Shown: positions 29,381-39,072, counted from the stretch's first letter. The stretch is DNA of 64,000 bases from Thermobifida halotolerans (GCF_003574835.2 NZ_CP063196.1:1116001-1180000); one strand, 5' to 3'. Notes: generated by a model from the letters alone, not told the origin. Numbers and translations: made by a program.

Positions 29381-31225
29381 ATGTCTCCCCCTCCCTCGAC
29401 CCCCTCCCGTCCGCGGAAATCCGCGCGGCGTTTTCTCACCTGGTTCGGGGTGGGGATACTGGCGACGGGACTGCTGGCCACCCTGGTCGCGCCGCTGTTC
29501 GGGCACGACGGCAGCGGCCACGATCCGCGCCCGGTCATCCGCGTCTTCTTCTGGGCGCTGGCCGGTCTGTGCGGCTGGCTGATGCTGCTGCAACTCCTGG
29601 AACGGGTCCCGGAGGAGGAACAGCAGCAGGCGGCACGGCCGCCGGTGGCCCTGGGCGCGGTGCTCGCGGTGGCCGCCGCGGGGATGGCCTGGCTGGAGAC
29701 ACCGGTCTGGCTGCTCGGGCTCGCGGAACCGGAGCGCGGAAGCACACCCTGGCCGGTGCTGGGCTGGGTCGGGCAGGTGGCCGTGGCCGTCGGCGCGACC
29801 GTCGTGGCGGCGGTCGGACACAGCCACCGGCCCCGGTGGACCGGGCCGCTTCCGGGACTGGCGAGCGGGGCGGCGGTGACGCTGCTGCTCGCCGCCGCGG
29901 GATGGATGGGCGCCACCGAGGTCCTGGTGCGGCACACCACCGTCGACGCCGCCGCGGCCGAACCGGTGCCGTCCGTGGTGCGTGAGGTGGCCTGGACGTG
30001 GCATCCCCCGGAGGGAAGGGAGGCCCGCCGGGTACTGGCCACGAGCGCGGGCGCGGTCGTCGACGTCGGCGACGGGGTCGTCGCGCTGGACACCGCGACC
30101 GGCGAGGAGACCTGGTACTACCGCAGGCCCGGCAGGAGGGTGGAGGTCAACGTCACCCCCGACGGGCGGACCGTCGTCCTCGCCTTCACGGTGCACCACC
30201 GGGACGTCCGGGGCGGACTGCTCACGCTCGACGCCGCCACCGGACAGGTGCGCGGCGACGCCCTGGCCCCCTCGGACCTGCCCTTCCGGAGGTCGGGAAT
30301 CCCCTCGGAGAAGGGACTCCCGGACATCGACCTGCTCACCTCCGACGCGCGGATCCTGCTGGAGGAGGGCCGCGGACAGCTCGTGGCGCGGAGTCTGGAG
30401 ACCGACGAGGTTCTCTGGACGGCCGCGCTGGACCCCGGCTGCCTGGTCGACATCCAGCCCCACGGCTGGATCCGGACCTTCTCCGACATGGTCGTCGTCT
30501 CCCAGAACTGCCACGAGGACCTGGCGGAGTTCGGCGCCGGTGCCCGGTGGAAGCAGGCGGCCCTCGACCTCAGAGGAGGAACGAACCGCCTGACGGCGTT
30601 CGACGCGGCCACCGGCGCACCGGAGTGGCTCGTGGAGCGCCCCAAGCAGGGACCGCTCGGAGCCAACCCCGAGATCACGTACCACCGGGACGGCAGTCGC
30701 TCCTACCTCCACCCGGTCACGTCGGACGGTTCGGTGGTCGCCGTGGAGAAGTGGGGGTCCGGCAGCCGGTACCTGGTGGTGGACCGGATGACCGGCGAGG
30801 TGCTGGCCGACGACCTCGACCTCACCGAGAACGGCAAGAGCATCCATTTCACGGCGGACTCGGTCTCGGTCGTGCGCATCGACGAGGAACTCGGAGGGAC
30901 CCTGGTCCACGAACGGCGCACGCTGGACGGGGAGCTTGCGGCGAGCGCCGCGAGCAACGCGCTGTTCCCGCACGTCTTCGCCGGAATCGAATGGGTGGAC
31001 CTGGCCGATGCCGCCGTCGTGGTCCACCTGGGCGAGGACACGGGCACCACAGACGCCTACGACATCGGTGTGGCGCCGTGGGACGGCAGCGCCGAGCCCT
31101 TCAGCGTTCCGTTCGACGCCGGGAGGCCGGACGCCGAGATCTCCCGGGTGCGCCTGGTGCCCGCCCCCGGTGCGCTCGTCGTCTTCCTCGACGATCCCGA
31201 CCGGCCGATCTCCGGCCTGCGGTGA
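29381..31225 (+). CDS. Membrane-anchored PQQ-like beta-propeller protein (paralogue 1)
   Basis: The protein is 614 residues. Residues 15-175 contain four or five hydrophobic helices. A long outer domain follows, with repeating 'LDTATGEETWYY', 'LDAATGQV' and 'FDAATGAPEWLV' motifs, which are the strand-turn features of PQQ-type propeller blades. The domain is probably extracytoplasmic. A paralogue at 55058-56848 has the same helix and blade layout and identical phrases such as LLQLLERVP and EVAWTW. No cofactor-binding catalytic residues are visible, so it may be a scaffold or sensor. The ATG follows GCAGAGGAGCAG. Confidence 0.82.
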   Translation: MSPPPSTPSRPRKSARRFLTWFGVGILATGLLATLVAPLFGHDGSGHDPRPVIRVFFWALAGLCGWLMLLQLLERVPEEEQQQAARPPVALGAVLAVAAAGMAWLETPVWLLGLAEPERGSTPWPVLGWVGQVAVAVGATVVAAVGHSHRPRWTGPLPGLASGAAVTLLLAAAGWMGATEVLVRHTTVDAAAAEPVPSVVREVAWTWHPPEGREARRVLATSAGAVVDVGDGVVALDTATGEETWYYRRPGRRVEVNVTPDGRTVVLAFTVHHRDVRGGLLTLDAATGQVRGDALAPSDLPFRRSGIPSEKGLPDIDLLTSDARILLEEGRGQLVARSLETDEVLWTAALDPGCLVDIQPHGWIRTFSDMVVVSQNCHEDLAEFGAGARWKQAALDLRGGTNRLTAFDAATGAPEWLVERPKQGPLGANPEITYHRDGSRSYLHPVTSDGSVVAVEKWGSGSRYLVVDRMTGEVLADDLDLTENGKSIHFTADSVSVVRIDEELGGTLVHERRTLDGELAASAASNALFPHVFAGIEWVDLADAAVVVHLGEDTGTTDAYDIGVAPWDGSAEPFSVPFDAGRPDAEISRVRLVPAPGALVVFLDDPDRPISGLR

Positions 31226-31296
31226 GTCCCGAGCCTCCGTGTGCGAAAGGACCGGCGCTGCCGCGGCTGCGCGGCCCGCACGGCCAACCGTGCGGC

Positions 31297-31725
31297 TCAC
31301 GGCCGCCGGTCGGGCGTCTCCCCGTCGTCGGAAGGGGCGGGGGGCGTGCTCCTGCCGGTGACCGGGCCGTGGAAGGTGCCGCCGCGGAAGTCGACGTGGT
31401 CGCCGCCGTAGGAGCCCGCGGTGATGTCGCCGTGGAAGTCGCGGCCCTGGATGAGGGTGCCGGAGACGTGGCCGGTCACGGTGTTGGTGACCGCGCCTGC
31501 GCCGGAGTCCCGCCGCTCGGGTGTCTCGGGGTTCCTGCCGTCCGCGAGCGCCCACCGCACCACCAGGACGAGGGGCACGAGGGCGGCGAGGACTCCCGCG
31601 ACCCAGCCCGCGGCCTCCCACCCGGCGCGGCTGGCGGGGCCGCCGCCCAGCAACAGCGCCGCCGCGAGCGCACCGGCCACGGCGACAACGGAGATCCCCA
31701 CCCACACCCACCGTGAAGCGCTCAT
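31297..31725 (-). CDS. Small membrane protein with GGDHxDFxxGxFHGPVxG motif
   Basis: The protein is about 142 residues. Two N-terminal helices (VWVGISVVAVAGALAAALLL and LAALVPLVLVVRWAL) are followed by a Gly/His-rich tail: VTNTVTGHVSGTLIQGRDFHGDI, then YGGDHVDFRGGTFHGPVTG. The motif 'YGGDHxDFxxGxFHGPVxG' recurs at the N-terminus of the NB-ARC remnant at 51959. In actinomycetes related 'GxxxG-Q-G' beta-turn tags accompany NB-ARC/STAND proteins. The real start may differ; no strong ribosome site is visible. Confidence 0.65.
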   Translation of the reverse strand: MSASRWVWVGISVVAVAGALAAALLLGGGPASRAGWEAAGWVAGVLAALVPLVLVVRWALADGRNPETPERRDSGAGAVTNTVTGHVSGTLIQGRDFHGDITAGSYGGDHVDFRGGTFHGPVTGRSTPPAPSDDGETPDRRP

Positions 31726-31944
31726 ACCGCGATTCTGCCCCGGCAGGGCCCGAAACGACAGGGGAATCGGCGACACCGCCGCACCACGCGCCCGCATACC
31801 CCGACACAGAACCCGTATCCGGGAGGAACCACACCGCTTTGCGGCGCATCGAAGCGGCGTGGGGGACGCGACCGCGACCCTCCCGTGCCCGCGGACCGGG
31901 CCCCGGCCGACCGGCCGCCGGACGCTGACGAACGGGGTGTGCCG

Positions 31945-32760
31945 ATGCGCGCCGACTCCTTCTTCGGGAAACTGACCCGGACCCTGACCGGTGACCCCGG
32001 TCCCACCGCTCCGCAGTCCGGCGGGACCCGCCCCAAAGACCTGCGCCGCGCCAGGCTGAACGACGCGGTCCTGGCCGGTGAGAGCCTGGTCGGCGCGCTG
32101 CTGACGGACGCGGGCATGGCACGGGCGAACCTGAGCGGAGCCGACCTGACCGGGGCGGACCTCAGCCGGGCGCGACTGCCCGGAGCGAACCTGGCGCGGA
32201 CGACCCTTGTCGGGGCCAGACTGGTCGGCGCGGACCTGAAGGGCGCGGTGCTGGCCGACGCCGAACTGACCGGCGCGAAACTGACCGGCGCGCTCCTGAC
32301 CAACGCGAACCTGTCGGACGCGGAGTTGACCGACGCCGACCTGACCGAGGCCAACCTGGCGGGCGCCAACCTGACCAGCGCGCTCCTCGGCAGGGCCGAC
32401 CTGTCCGGCGCGGACCTGTCGGACGCCTACCTGACCGACGGACACCTGCCCAACGCGAAGCTGCGCGGCGTGGACCTGGCCGGGGTGAACCTGACGGAGG
32501 CGGCGCTGGTGGACGCGGACCTGACCGGCGCGAGCCTGACCGAGGCCAACCTGGGCGGCGCGGACCTCACCAGGGCCGACCTGTCCGGCGCGGACCTGAC
32601 CGGGGCGGCCGTGTTCGAGGTGCGGTGGACGGCCGGGACCCGCTGGCCCGACCGCGAGGTCGAGGAGCGTCTGCGTGCCCTGTCCCAGGAGGTGGAACCG
32701 GGCGTCTGGACGGTGGTCGGCGACACGGGCCGCTCCCGGGGCCTCCGCCTGGGGGACTGA
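31945..32760 (+). CDS. Pentapeptide-repeat protein
   Basis: The protein is about 271 residues. From residue 30 to about 235 it is made of A(D/N)LxxAxL-type pentapeptide repeats (ANLSGADLTGADLSRARL and so on), which fold as a right-handed quadrilateral beta helix. Some members of this family mimic DNA and block gyrase. The C-terminal 40 residues (VFEVRWTAGTRWPDREVEERL) are non-repetitive. It ends close to a perfect 22-bp palindrome. I took the ATG at 31945; an upstream GTG at 31885 is possible. Confidence 0.88.
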   Translation: MRADSFFGKLTRTLTGDPGPTAPQSGGTRPKDLRRARLNDAVLAGESLVGALLTDAGMARANLSGADLTGADLSRARLPGANLARTTLVGARLVGADLKGAVLADAELTGAKLTGALLTNANLSDAELTDADLTEANLAGANLTSALLGRADLSGADLSDAYLTDGHLPNAKLRGVDLAGVNLTEAALVDADLTGASLTEANLGGADLTRADLSGADLTGAAVFEVRWTAGTRWPDREVEERLRALSQEVEPGVWTVVGDTGRSRGLRLGD

Positions 32761-32790
32761 GGGTCCCGGCCCGGAAGAGTCCCGCATGCC

Positions 32791-32812
32791 CCGCATGCCC
32801 CGGGGCATGCGG
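32791..32812. terminator. Perfect 22-bp palindrome after the pentapeptide gene
   Basis: CCGCATGCCCC and its exact inverse occupy 32791-32812, preceded by a partial repeat GCATGCC at 32783-32790. It lies 30 bases after the stop and may be a terminator or protein site. Confidence 0.6.
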
Positions 32813-32820
32813 CCTCGACT

Positions 32821-32859
32821 CCGGGGGAGGGCGGGACAGTGTCGAGGAGACCTCCGCCC
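32821..32859 (-). repeat. Dispersed repeat copy A
   Basis: On the minus strand this reads GGGCGGAGGTCTCCT, then GACACTGTCCCGCCCTCC. The same core occurs on the plus strand at 35236-35276 with about 85% identity over 40 bases. The two copies, in opposite orientation, flank the maleylpyruvate-isomerase and LLM genes. Confidence 0.55.
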
Positions 32860-33130
32860 AAGGGGTGGGCTGGTGGCGGAGCGGGGAGGCCGACCCGCCC
32901 GCGCCCCGGAGGCGGTCGCGCACCACGGGGGGCGGGAGGGACTCACGCGGCGTCTCGCCCCGGGGCGCCGTGTGCAGGCGTCCCGGCCGTCCGCCTCCAC
33001 CGGCAGATCAGGTGAGAGGGCATCCCGGCCCCGGGGCCCCGCGCCGCCACCCCTCCACCGCGGAGGGACGGAGGGGGCGGGGTCCCGCCGGTGCACGGCC
33101 GCTGTCACCGCCGTCGCCTAGCCTGCCCCC

Positions 33131-33874
33131 ATGGCTCCTCTCAGCTACGACCGCTACCGCGTCGAAGTCGTCCACCAGACCGGCCTGCTCCGGGACGTGC
33201 TGCAGGGCGTCGACCCCGCCACCGAGGTGCCCACCTGCCCGGGGTGGACGCTCGCCGACCTCGTCGGGCACATCGGCGGCAACCTGCGTGCCGTGGGGGC
33301 GGCCGTCCGGGACGCGACCGGGCAGGCCGACGACGCCACAGCCCTCGACGACGATCCGACCGCGTCGGTCGACCGGATCAGCGAGGAGGCCGACAGGTTC
33401 GCCGCCGCGCTGCGGGCCGCCGAACCGGGGACGGCCGTGGCGGTCTGGTCGGTTCCCGGAACCGCGCTGTCCTGGGCCCGCCGCGCAACCCACGACCTGG
33501 TGGTCCACCGGGCGGACGCGGCCGGTGCGGTGGGCGCCGACTACACCGTCGCCCCGGAGGTCGCCGTGGACGCCCTCGACGAATTCCTGGAACTCCTCCA
33601 GGAGGTCGGTGCCGTCGCGCTGCCCGGGCACCGGGGCGGTGGCATCCGCCTGCACGCCACCGACACCGAGGGCGCCGAGTGGCTGGTCGAACCCGCGGAG
33701 AAGGGCTTCACCTGGCGCCGCGGCCCCGGGGAGGCCGCCGTCACCCTGCGCGGCCCGCTCACCGACGTGCTGCGGGTCTTCTACCGTCGACTGCCCGCGA
33801 CCGACACACGGGTCGAGGTGTCCGGTGACGCCGCGCTGCTGGACCGCTGGCTGGAGCAGGCGTCCCTGGGATGA
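33131..33874 (+). CDS. Mycothiol-dependent maleylpyruvate isomerase-type protein
   Basis: The protein is 247 residues. The N-terminal half is a DinB-like helical bundle: VPTCPGWTLADLVGHIGGN carries the metal-binding His of the MDMPI family. A WARRATHDLVVHRADA segment carries two further His. The C-terminal half (from about residue 170) is the alpha/beta domain found in this family. Mycothiol use is known for the family and consistent with an actinomycete. A putative -10 (TAGCCT at 33119-33124) lies six bases before the ATG, so the mRNA may be leaderless. No partner enzyme of an aromatic pathway adjoins. Confidence 0.87.
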   Translation: MAPLSYDRYRVEVVHQTGLLRDVLQGVDPATEVPTCPGWTLADLVGHIGGNLRAVGAAVRDATGQADDATALDDDPTASVDRISEEADRFAAALRAAEPGTAVAVWSVPGTALSWARRATHDLVVHRADAAGAVGADYTVAPEVAVDALDEFLELLQEVGAVALPGHRGGGIRLHATDTEGAEWLVEPAEKGFTWRRGPGEAAVTLRGPLTDVLRVFYRRLPATDTRVEVSGDAALLDRWLEQASLG

Positions 33875-34046
33875 CCGCTCGACGCTGACCCCCGCGGCCA
33901 CGGTCGGCCGCCGGAGGCGGCCGCAGCGGCAGGGCGGGGAAGGCGCGGGGAAATAACCGCTTCGCCGCCGCTGTTGTAGACCGAACGTCCCGGGGCGCCC
34001 GCCCCGGGACCCGCCCTGTCCGCCGCGACGAAAGGCCCGCACCGCA

Positions 34047-35036
34047 ATGGCCGTCCCACTCTCCATCCTCGACCTGGCGCACATCGGCCCCGGAGAAACG
34101 GCGGGGGACAGCCTCCGCGCCAGCGTCACCCTGGCCCAGCACGCCGAGGAGTGGGGCTACCGGCGGATCTGGTACGCCGAGCACCACAACATGCCCACCA
34201 TCGCCTCGTCGGCGACCGGCGTGCTCATCGCCCACATCGCCGCGCACACCAGCCGCATCCGCCTGGGAGCGGGCGGCGTCATGCTGCCCAACCACGCGCC
34301 GCTGACCATCGCCGAACAGTACGGCACCCTGGAGACCCTGCACCCCGGCCGCATCGACCTCGGCCTGGGCCGGGCGCCCGGCAGCGACCAGAAGACCATG
34401 TGGGCGCTGCGCCGCGACGCCGCCTCCGCCGACCGGTTCCCGCAGGACGTGCTGGAACTCCAGGGCTACCTCACCGGAGAGTCCCGCGTGCCGGGCGTGG
34501 ACGCCACCCCCGGCAGGGGCACGGGCGTGCCGCTGTACATCCTCGGCTCGTCGCTGTTCGGCGCCCGCCTCGCCGCCGCTCTCGGCCTGCCCTACTCCTT
34601 CGCCTCCCACTTCGCGCCCGGCGCGCTGACCGAGGCCGTCGCCCTGTACCGGCGCGAGTTCCAGCCGTCGCAGCAGTTGGCCGAGCCCTACGTCATCGCC
34701 GGGGTCAACGTCATCGCGGCCGATGCCACCGAGGCGGCGCAGCGGCTGTTCACGGAGGTCAAGCGGGCTCGGGTGGGACTGCTGCTGGGGAGGGGACGCA
34801 CCTTCACCCCCGAGGAGGCCGACGCGGTCCTGGCCGCCCCGGCCGGACGGCAGATCCTCGACATGGTCCGGTACACCGCCGTGGGCGACCCGACGGAGGT
34901 GCGGGACTACCTCACCTGGTTCACCGGGCACGCCGGGGCCGACGAGCTGATCGTCGCCTCGTCGGTGACCGACCGCGAGGCGTGGCTGCGCTCCTTCGAA
35001 CTGCTGGCCGACACCTGGGAGCCGGCCTCGGCCTGA
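34047..35036 (+). CDS. LLM-class flavin-dependent oxidoreductase
   Basis: The protein is 329 residues of the luciferase-like TIM-barrel family: [21 protein letters not shown], then [37 protein letters not shown]. These are the substrate and FMN-binding loop phrases. It uses reduced FMN or F420, and actinomycete members vary in both, so the cofactor is not decided. It stands alone. Confidence 0.88.
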   Translation: MAVPLSILDLAHIGPGETAGDSLRASVTLAQHAEEWGYRRIWYAEHHNMPTIASSATGVLIAHIAAHTSRIRLGAGGVMLPNHAPLTIAEQYGTLETLHPGRIDLGLGRAPGSDQKTMWALRRDAASADRFPQDVLELQGYLTGESRVPGVDATPGRGTGVPLYILGSSLFGARLAAALGLPYSFASHFAPGALTEAVALYRREFQPSQQLAEPYVIAGVNVIAADATEAAQRLFTEVKRARVGLLLGRGRTFTPEEADAVLAAPAGRQILDMVRYTAVGDPTEVRDYLTWFTGHAGADELIVASSVTDREAWLRSFELLADTWEPASA

Positions 35037-35235
35037 GGTCGCACACCCCGGTGGCCGCCCGTCCCGCGCCGGCAGGTGAGGAGCCCGGCGGGGCATTCCG
35101 GGGCGGGGTGCCAGGGGCGGCGGCGCGTCCGTCCGCGCCTCCGCCTCCCCGCGCCGTGAGGACGATCCCGCCCCACGGGCGCGGGTGCCGCGGTGCCCCG
35201 TGTCCGCCAACCGGTCCGTCCGTGGAGGCACGGGT

Positions 35236-35276
35236 GGGCGGAGGTCTCCTGGACCATGTCCCGTCCTCCTCCCGGG
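35236..35276 (+). repeat. Dispersed repeat copy B
   Basis: Reads GGGCGGAGGTCTCCT, then GGACCATGTCCCGTCC, closely matching the copy at 32821-32859 in the opposite orientation. Both are outside recognised genes. Confidence 0.55.
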
Positions 35277-35354
35277 GCTGGGGCCACCGGACCCCCCGGG
35301 ACGGGGACATCTGAGACCTCCTTCCCCGACCGCCCGGCATCGGTCCCCGCCCGG

Positions 35355-35700
35355 AGCCTCACCGTGGGCGCGGGCGGCGTGGTCACCACGGCCGGGGACG
35401 TGGCCCGGTGGCTGGTCGCCCAGAACAGCGGCGGGGTGGGCGCGGGCGGCGTCCGCGTACCCTCCCGGAGGGTGCCGCGCTGACGCGTCGGCCGCAGGCG
35501 CCCGGCGACAGCCCCGACAACGGCCACGGCCTCGGCGGGCACGGCACCACGCGCCGCCCGCCGACGCGGTGCTCACCCCCGACGCTGGCCACCGTCGCGC
35601 CGGTCGTCGCGGCGTGGCTGGCCTCGGTCGCGCTGTCCCGCCTCCCGGTGACGGTCGCCAGGCTGGTCCGGCTGGGACGGGCGCGCCGACCCGGGCCGCC
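35355..35700 (+). pseudogene. Remnant of a membrane-anchored serine hydrolase (class C beta-lactamase family)
   Basis: One frame gives VGAGGVVTTAGDVARWLVAQ, the typical C-terminal-half phrase of CubicO/beta-lactamase family hydrolases (family form GAGGVVSTAxDMARWL). After a frame change, a Gly/His-rich stretch (HGLGGHG) and a hydrophobic tail (APVVAAWLASVAL) follow. This matches the membrane tail that many actinomycete members carry. The N-terminal SxxK domain is absent. Decayed by truncation and frameshift. Confidence 0.5.
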
Positions 35701-35710
35701 GCGGCGGAGG

Positions 35711-38134
35711 TCAGCCGCGGACCCGGTGGAAGCGGACGACCTCGAGTCCCGGACCCTCACAGCTTCCGATGTCCGTCCGGGAGTCGGGCACGTGGTAGAG
35801 GCTGCAACTCCAGCCGCCGGAGTCGACCAGGAAGACGCCGCCGTCGTGGGGGCCGCGGCCGGACAGGAAGTCCTCGACGGCCGCGGCGGCTGCCGAGCAG
35901 GTGGTGCGTTCCAGGCCGCTCAGGTGCCACGTGCCGTCGTGGGAGAGTGTGCAGCCGCTCTCCGCCACCCACCCCGGAACCCAGGGGATGTAGTAGGAGA
36001 AGGCGGGGCCGCCGCGGCCGCACCCGCCGTAGGTGGCATCGACGACGGGTTCCAGGTCGACGAAGCAGGTCCAGCCGTCGAACTCGGCGAACGCGCCGCT
36101 GCCCTGCGGTTGGGTGTCCGGTTCGGTCAGGTACCCGTCGAGCACGCGCAGCGCCTCCTGGCAGGAGACTCCCGGCGAGGAGGCGTCGACGAGCCACTCG
36201 CCGTCCAGGGACGGTCCGCACGCGCCCGCCACGGTCGCGTCGGGCGAGGGGGCCGCGACCGTCACCGGCTCGTCGAAGGACTCGAACACCACCTCGTACT
36301 CGACCAGGTCGGTGGTGTAGGCCAACCGCAGCGGATGCCCGTCGGCGGCGACCACGAACTCGAACGGGGTGCTGGGCAGGGTCTGCTCCAGCGGGGTGCC
36401 CGCGTGGGACACCGCGTCGAAGAGCCCCGAATAGCGGGTGCCGGGACGTCCCGACACCTCCGCCCTCCCCTCGTCGGTGAGAGAGGCCGCCTCGGGGAGG
36501 GCGCGCAGCGGCGCGGTGAACGCCTCCACGGCCAGGGCGCCCGGTGCGACGGGGTCGCTCCCGTGCCAGTTGAGCAGCCAGACGTCGGTGAGGCCGCGGT
36601 ACCGCGCGGTGTGCAGGTAGGACTCGCCGTCCACCTGCCGGTAGGTGGCCGTCTCGCCCGCGCCGTCGGTGACCGCCGCCTCGACCGCCGCCCCGGGAGA
36701 GGACGCGTAGGTGTAGGAGACGCTGCGCTCCCCGGCGGCGACGAGGTCCGCCACCTCCGCGCCGGAGGCGCCGGGATGCTCCCGGCGCACCGCCTCCTCG
36801 GTCGGGCGCTGCCACTGGGTGGCGCGGAACGAGGACGCGTTCTCCACCAGCGCCACCGAGTCCGCGACGATCTCCGCGGGCTGTGACTCGGCGGCGAGGT
36901 AGCCGCCACCGCCGATCGCCGCGGCGCCGACGACCGCGGCGGTCACCGCCGCCGCGACCTTGCCTCCGGTGACACCCGCGCCCACGGCGACCGCGCCGCC
37001 CGTGGCCGCGCCGCCCGTGGCCGCGCCGCCCGTGGCCGCGCCGCCCGTGGCCGCGCCGCCCGTGGCCGCGCCGACGGAGCCCGTCCCGGTCCCTCCCGTC
37101 GCCACGCCGACGGCCCCCGGACCGGTGGCGGTGCTGGCCGTGGCCGCCGCCGAGACGGCCGACGCCGCGGCGACCCACAGCGCGGGGCGGTGCCAGGACG
37201 CGTCGATGCCGCGCCAGTGCCGGGCCAGGCGGAGGCGGAGCCGTTCGGTCAGCGCGTCCGGTCCTTCGCCGCGGGTCTCCTCGCCCTCGCCCATGAGCGC
37301 CAGGACCACGCGCAGCGCGTCCCCGGCGGTGGGCCGCACCGCCGGGTCCTTGGCGAGCGCGCGCTCCACCAGGGGCAGCAGTTCCTCGGGCACGCCCGCG
37401 GTGTCGGGAGGGTCGTGCAGGGTGCGCCGGGCCAGTTCGGCGGTGCTCCCCGAACCGAAGGGGCTGCGTCCGGTGGCGGCGAACGCGACCATCCCGCCCC
37501 AGGCGAACATGTCCGCGGCCGGGGTGGGGGCGTGCCGGGCGTAGCGTTCCGGGCTCATCCACCCGGGGGAGCCGAACAGCGCCCCCTGGGCGCGCACCCC
37601 CTCGTCGGCGAGTCGGGCGATCCCGAAGTCCAGGACCTTCGGGCCGTCGGGCGCGAGGATGACGTTGCCGGGTTTGAGGTCGCAGTGCACCACTCCGGTC
37701 GAGTGGATCGCCGCGAGCGACTCGGCGACGCCCGCCGCGAACCCCAGCAGCAGGTCTCCCTCCAGAGGGCCGTGTTCGCGCACGTGGGCGCGGAGCGTCC
37801 GCCCCGGCACGAAGTCGGTGGCCACCCACGGCCGTTCGGCGTCGGGGTCGGCCGCGTGCACGGCGGCAGTGCACAGCCCGCCCACCCGGCGCATCAGCGC
37901 GACCTCCCGGGCGAAGCCCGCCCGAAACTCCGCCTCGGCGGCGAACTCGGCGTGCACGACCTTGACCGCGACGCACGTGTTCCGCCCGTCCAGCGCGCCG
38001 AACACCGTACCCATGCCGCCCTGCCCGAGCCGCCCCACCACCCGGTAGGGGCCGATCCGGGCAGGATCGCCCGGCCGCAGCGGACGCAGCTCGGGGGGCA
38101 GGCCGGACAGGCCGTGAGGGGCGGGGGAAGTCAT
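35711..38134 (-). CDS. Transmembrane serine/threonine protein kinase with extracellular sensor
   Basis: The protein is about 807 residues. The kinase domain (residues 35-285) has LGQGGMGTVF, VAVKVV, HCDLKPGN, DFG and SPGWMSPE, so it should be active. A Gly/Ala/Thr repeat linker (AATGG units) follows, then a hydrophobic helix near 400, then about 390 residues of probable extracellular domain. That domain has several Cys (CGPSLDGEWLV, SCQEALRVL, CGRGGPAF). It resembles PknB-like sensor kinases but without PASTA repeats. The ATG at 38134 was chosen because a GAGG lies nine bases upstream. A perfect 24-bp palindrome lies just upstream (38164-38187). Confidence 0.9.
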   Translation of the reverse strand: MTSPAPHGLSGLPPELRPLRPGDPARIGPYRVVGRLGQGGMGTVFGALDGRNTCVAVKVVHAEFAAEAEFRAGFAREVALMRRVGGLCTAAVHAADPDAERPWVATDFVPGRTLRAHVREHGPLEGDLLLGFAAGVAESLAAIHSTGVVHCDLKPGNVILAPDGPKVLDFGIARLADEGVRAQGALFGSPGWMSPERYARHAPTPAADMFAWGGMVAFAATGRSPFGSGSTAELARRTLHDPPDTAGVPEELLPLVERALAKDPAVRPTAGDALRVVLALMGEGEETRGEGPDALTERLRLRLARHWRGIDASWHRPALWVAAASAVSAAATASTATGPGAVGVATGGTGTGSVGAATGGAATGGAATGGAATGGAATGGAVAVGAGVTGGKVAAAVTAAVVGAAAIGGGGYLAAESQPAEIVADSVALVENASSFRATQWQRPTEEAVRREHPGASGAEVADLVAAGERSVSYTYASSPGAAVEAAVTDGAGETATYRQVDGESYLHTARYRGLTDVWLLNWHGSDPVAPGALAVEAFTAPLRALPEAASLTDEGRAEVSGRPGTRYSGLFDAVSHAGTPLEQTLPSTPFEFVVAADGHPLRLAYTTDLVEYEVVFESFDEPVTVAAPSPDATVAGACGPSLDGEWLVDASSPGVSCQEALRVLDGYLTEPDTQPQGSGAFAEFDGWTCFVDLEPVVDATYGGCGRGGPAFSYYIPWVPGWVAESGCTLSHDGTWHLSGLERTTCSAAAAAVEDFLSGRGPHDGGVFLVDSGGWSCSLYHVPDSRTDIGSCEGPGLEVVRFHRVRG
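36991..37074. repeat. Tandem 15-bp repeat inside the kinase gene
   Basis: Five exact copies of CCGCGCCGCCCGTGG (36991-37065) and a partial sixth. Unit length is a multiple of three, so copy changes keep the frame. They encode the AATGG linker between the kinase and membrane parts. Confidence 0.9.
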
Positions 38135-38163
38135 CGACGCAACCTCGAAGATTCCGGTCATCG

Positions 38164-38187
38164 AATGGTGTTCGGCCGAACACCATT
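38164..38187. promoter_or_regulatory. Perfect 24-bp palindrome upstream of the kinase
   Basis: Half-site AATGGTGTTCGG is followed directly by its exact inverse complement. It is 30 bases before the kinase ATG on the minus strand and 178 bases from the membrane-protein ATG on the plus strand. A dimeric repressor site is likely; no regulator gene adjoins it. Confidence 0.6.
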
Positions 38188-38364
38188 CTTCTGCCCTCCT
38201 CGCGGCAGGGGACCGCGAGGTGACCGAAGGTGGCCGGAAACGGCCATGCCGTTACCGGGAGAAAGGGAGGACCTGCGCGTCTGCGGTGAGCCCTCCTCCG
38301 TTCGGATCCGTTCGGTAACCGGTCGGCGGTTTTCCGTGAACGAGGCTGGGGAAGAAGGGCCGGT

Positions 38365-38952
38365 ATGAATTCATCCCCCATTCCCCAGGAGAACACAGAG
38401 AATTCCACGAGACCGCGGGGCGTGATCCTCATGACGGTCCTCGCGTTCCTGTGGGCGCTGGGCGCCAGCGCCGGGCTCGTCGACACCATGTCAATGCTGC
38501 TCGGTATCGGCGCGTCGATGCTGGTCACCGTCGTCGTCCTGATGATCGCGACGAGGATGGGGTTCTCGGAGACGCCGGAGACGCCGGTGTCGGCCCGCCA
38601 GGGGCGCCGGTTCACCCTCGTCGGCGTCCTCCAGGTGGTGGTGATCGCCGCGGTCGTGGTGGTCCTTGTCCTCCTCGGCCTCCCGGAGTTCGTCCCCGCG
38701 GGTGTCTGCCTGGTCGTCGGCGCGCACTTCTTCCCGCTCGCCGCGGTCTTCGGACGGTCGCTGTACGTGTGGACCGGCGTGCTGCTGTGCGGGATCGCCG
38801 GGGCGGGAGCGGCGTTGGCGCTGAGCGGGGACGCGGAGCTCTCGCGGACCGCGGTCGGCTTCGCCGCCGCCGGCGTGCTGTGGGTCTCGGCCCTGTTCGT
38901 CTCGCGTCCCCACAGGGACCGCAGCGGCAGCGGTGTCCGCGAGACCGTGTGA
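38365..38952 (+). CDS. Hypothetical multi-pass membrane protein
   Basis: The protein is 195 residues with about five hydrophobic helices: residues 11-32, 36-55, 82-102, 108-150 (probably two), and 160-180. No family was recognised. A RQGRR turn precedes the third helix. It follows GAAGAAGGG and diverges from the kinase. Real gene by composition and start context; function unknown. Confidence 0.6.
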   Translation: MNSSPIPQENTENSTRPRGVILMTVLAFLWALGASAGLVDTMSMLLGIGASMLVTVVVLMIATRMGFSETPETPVSARQGRRFTLVGVLQVVVIAAVVVVLVLLGLPEFVPAGVCLVVGAHFFPLAAVFGRSLYVWTGVLLCGIAGAGAALALSGDAELSRTAVGFAAAGVLWVSALFVSRPHRDRSGSGVRETV

Positions 38953-39072
38953 CCGCGAAGATCATCGGGTTAGGTCCCCCCTCCACGGGATAGCGGGCGC
39001 ACCGAGTCCGGCGTTCGGTACAGCCCGGATCAGGGTTCGGGGCTGGCGCCGGTTCTGAGAGGAGGGACCGCC

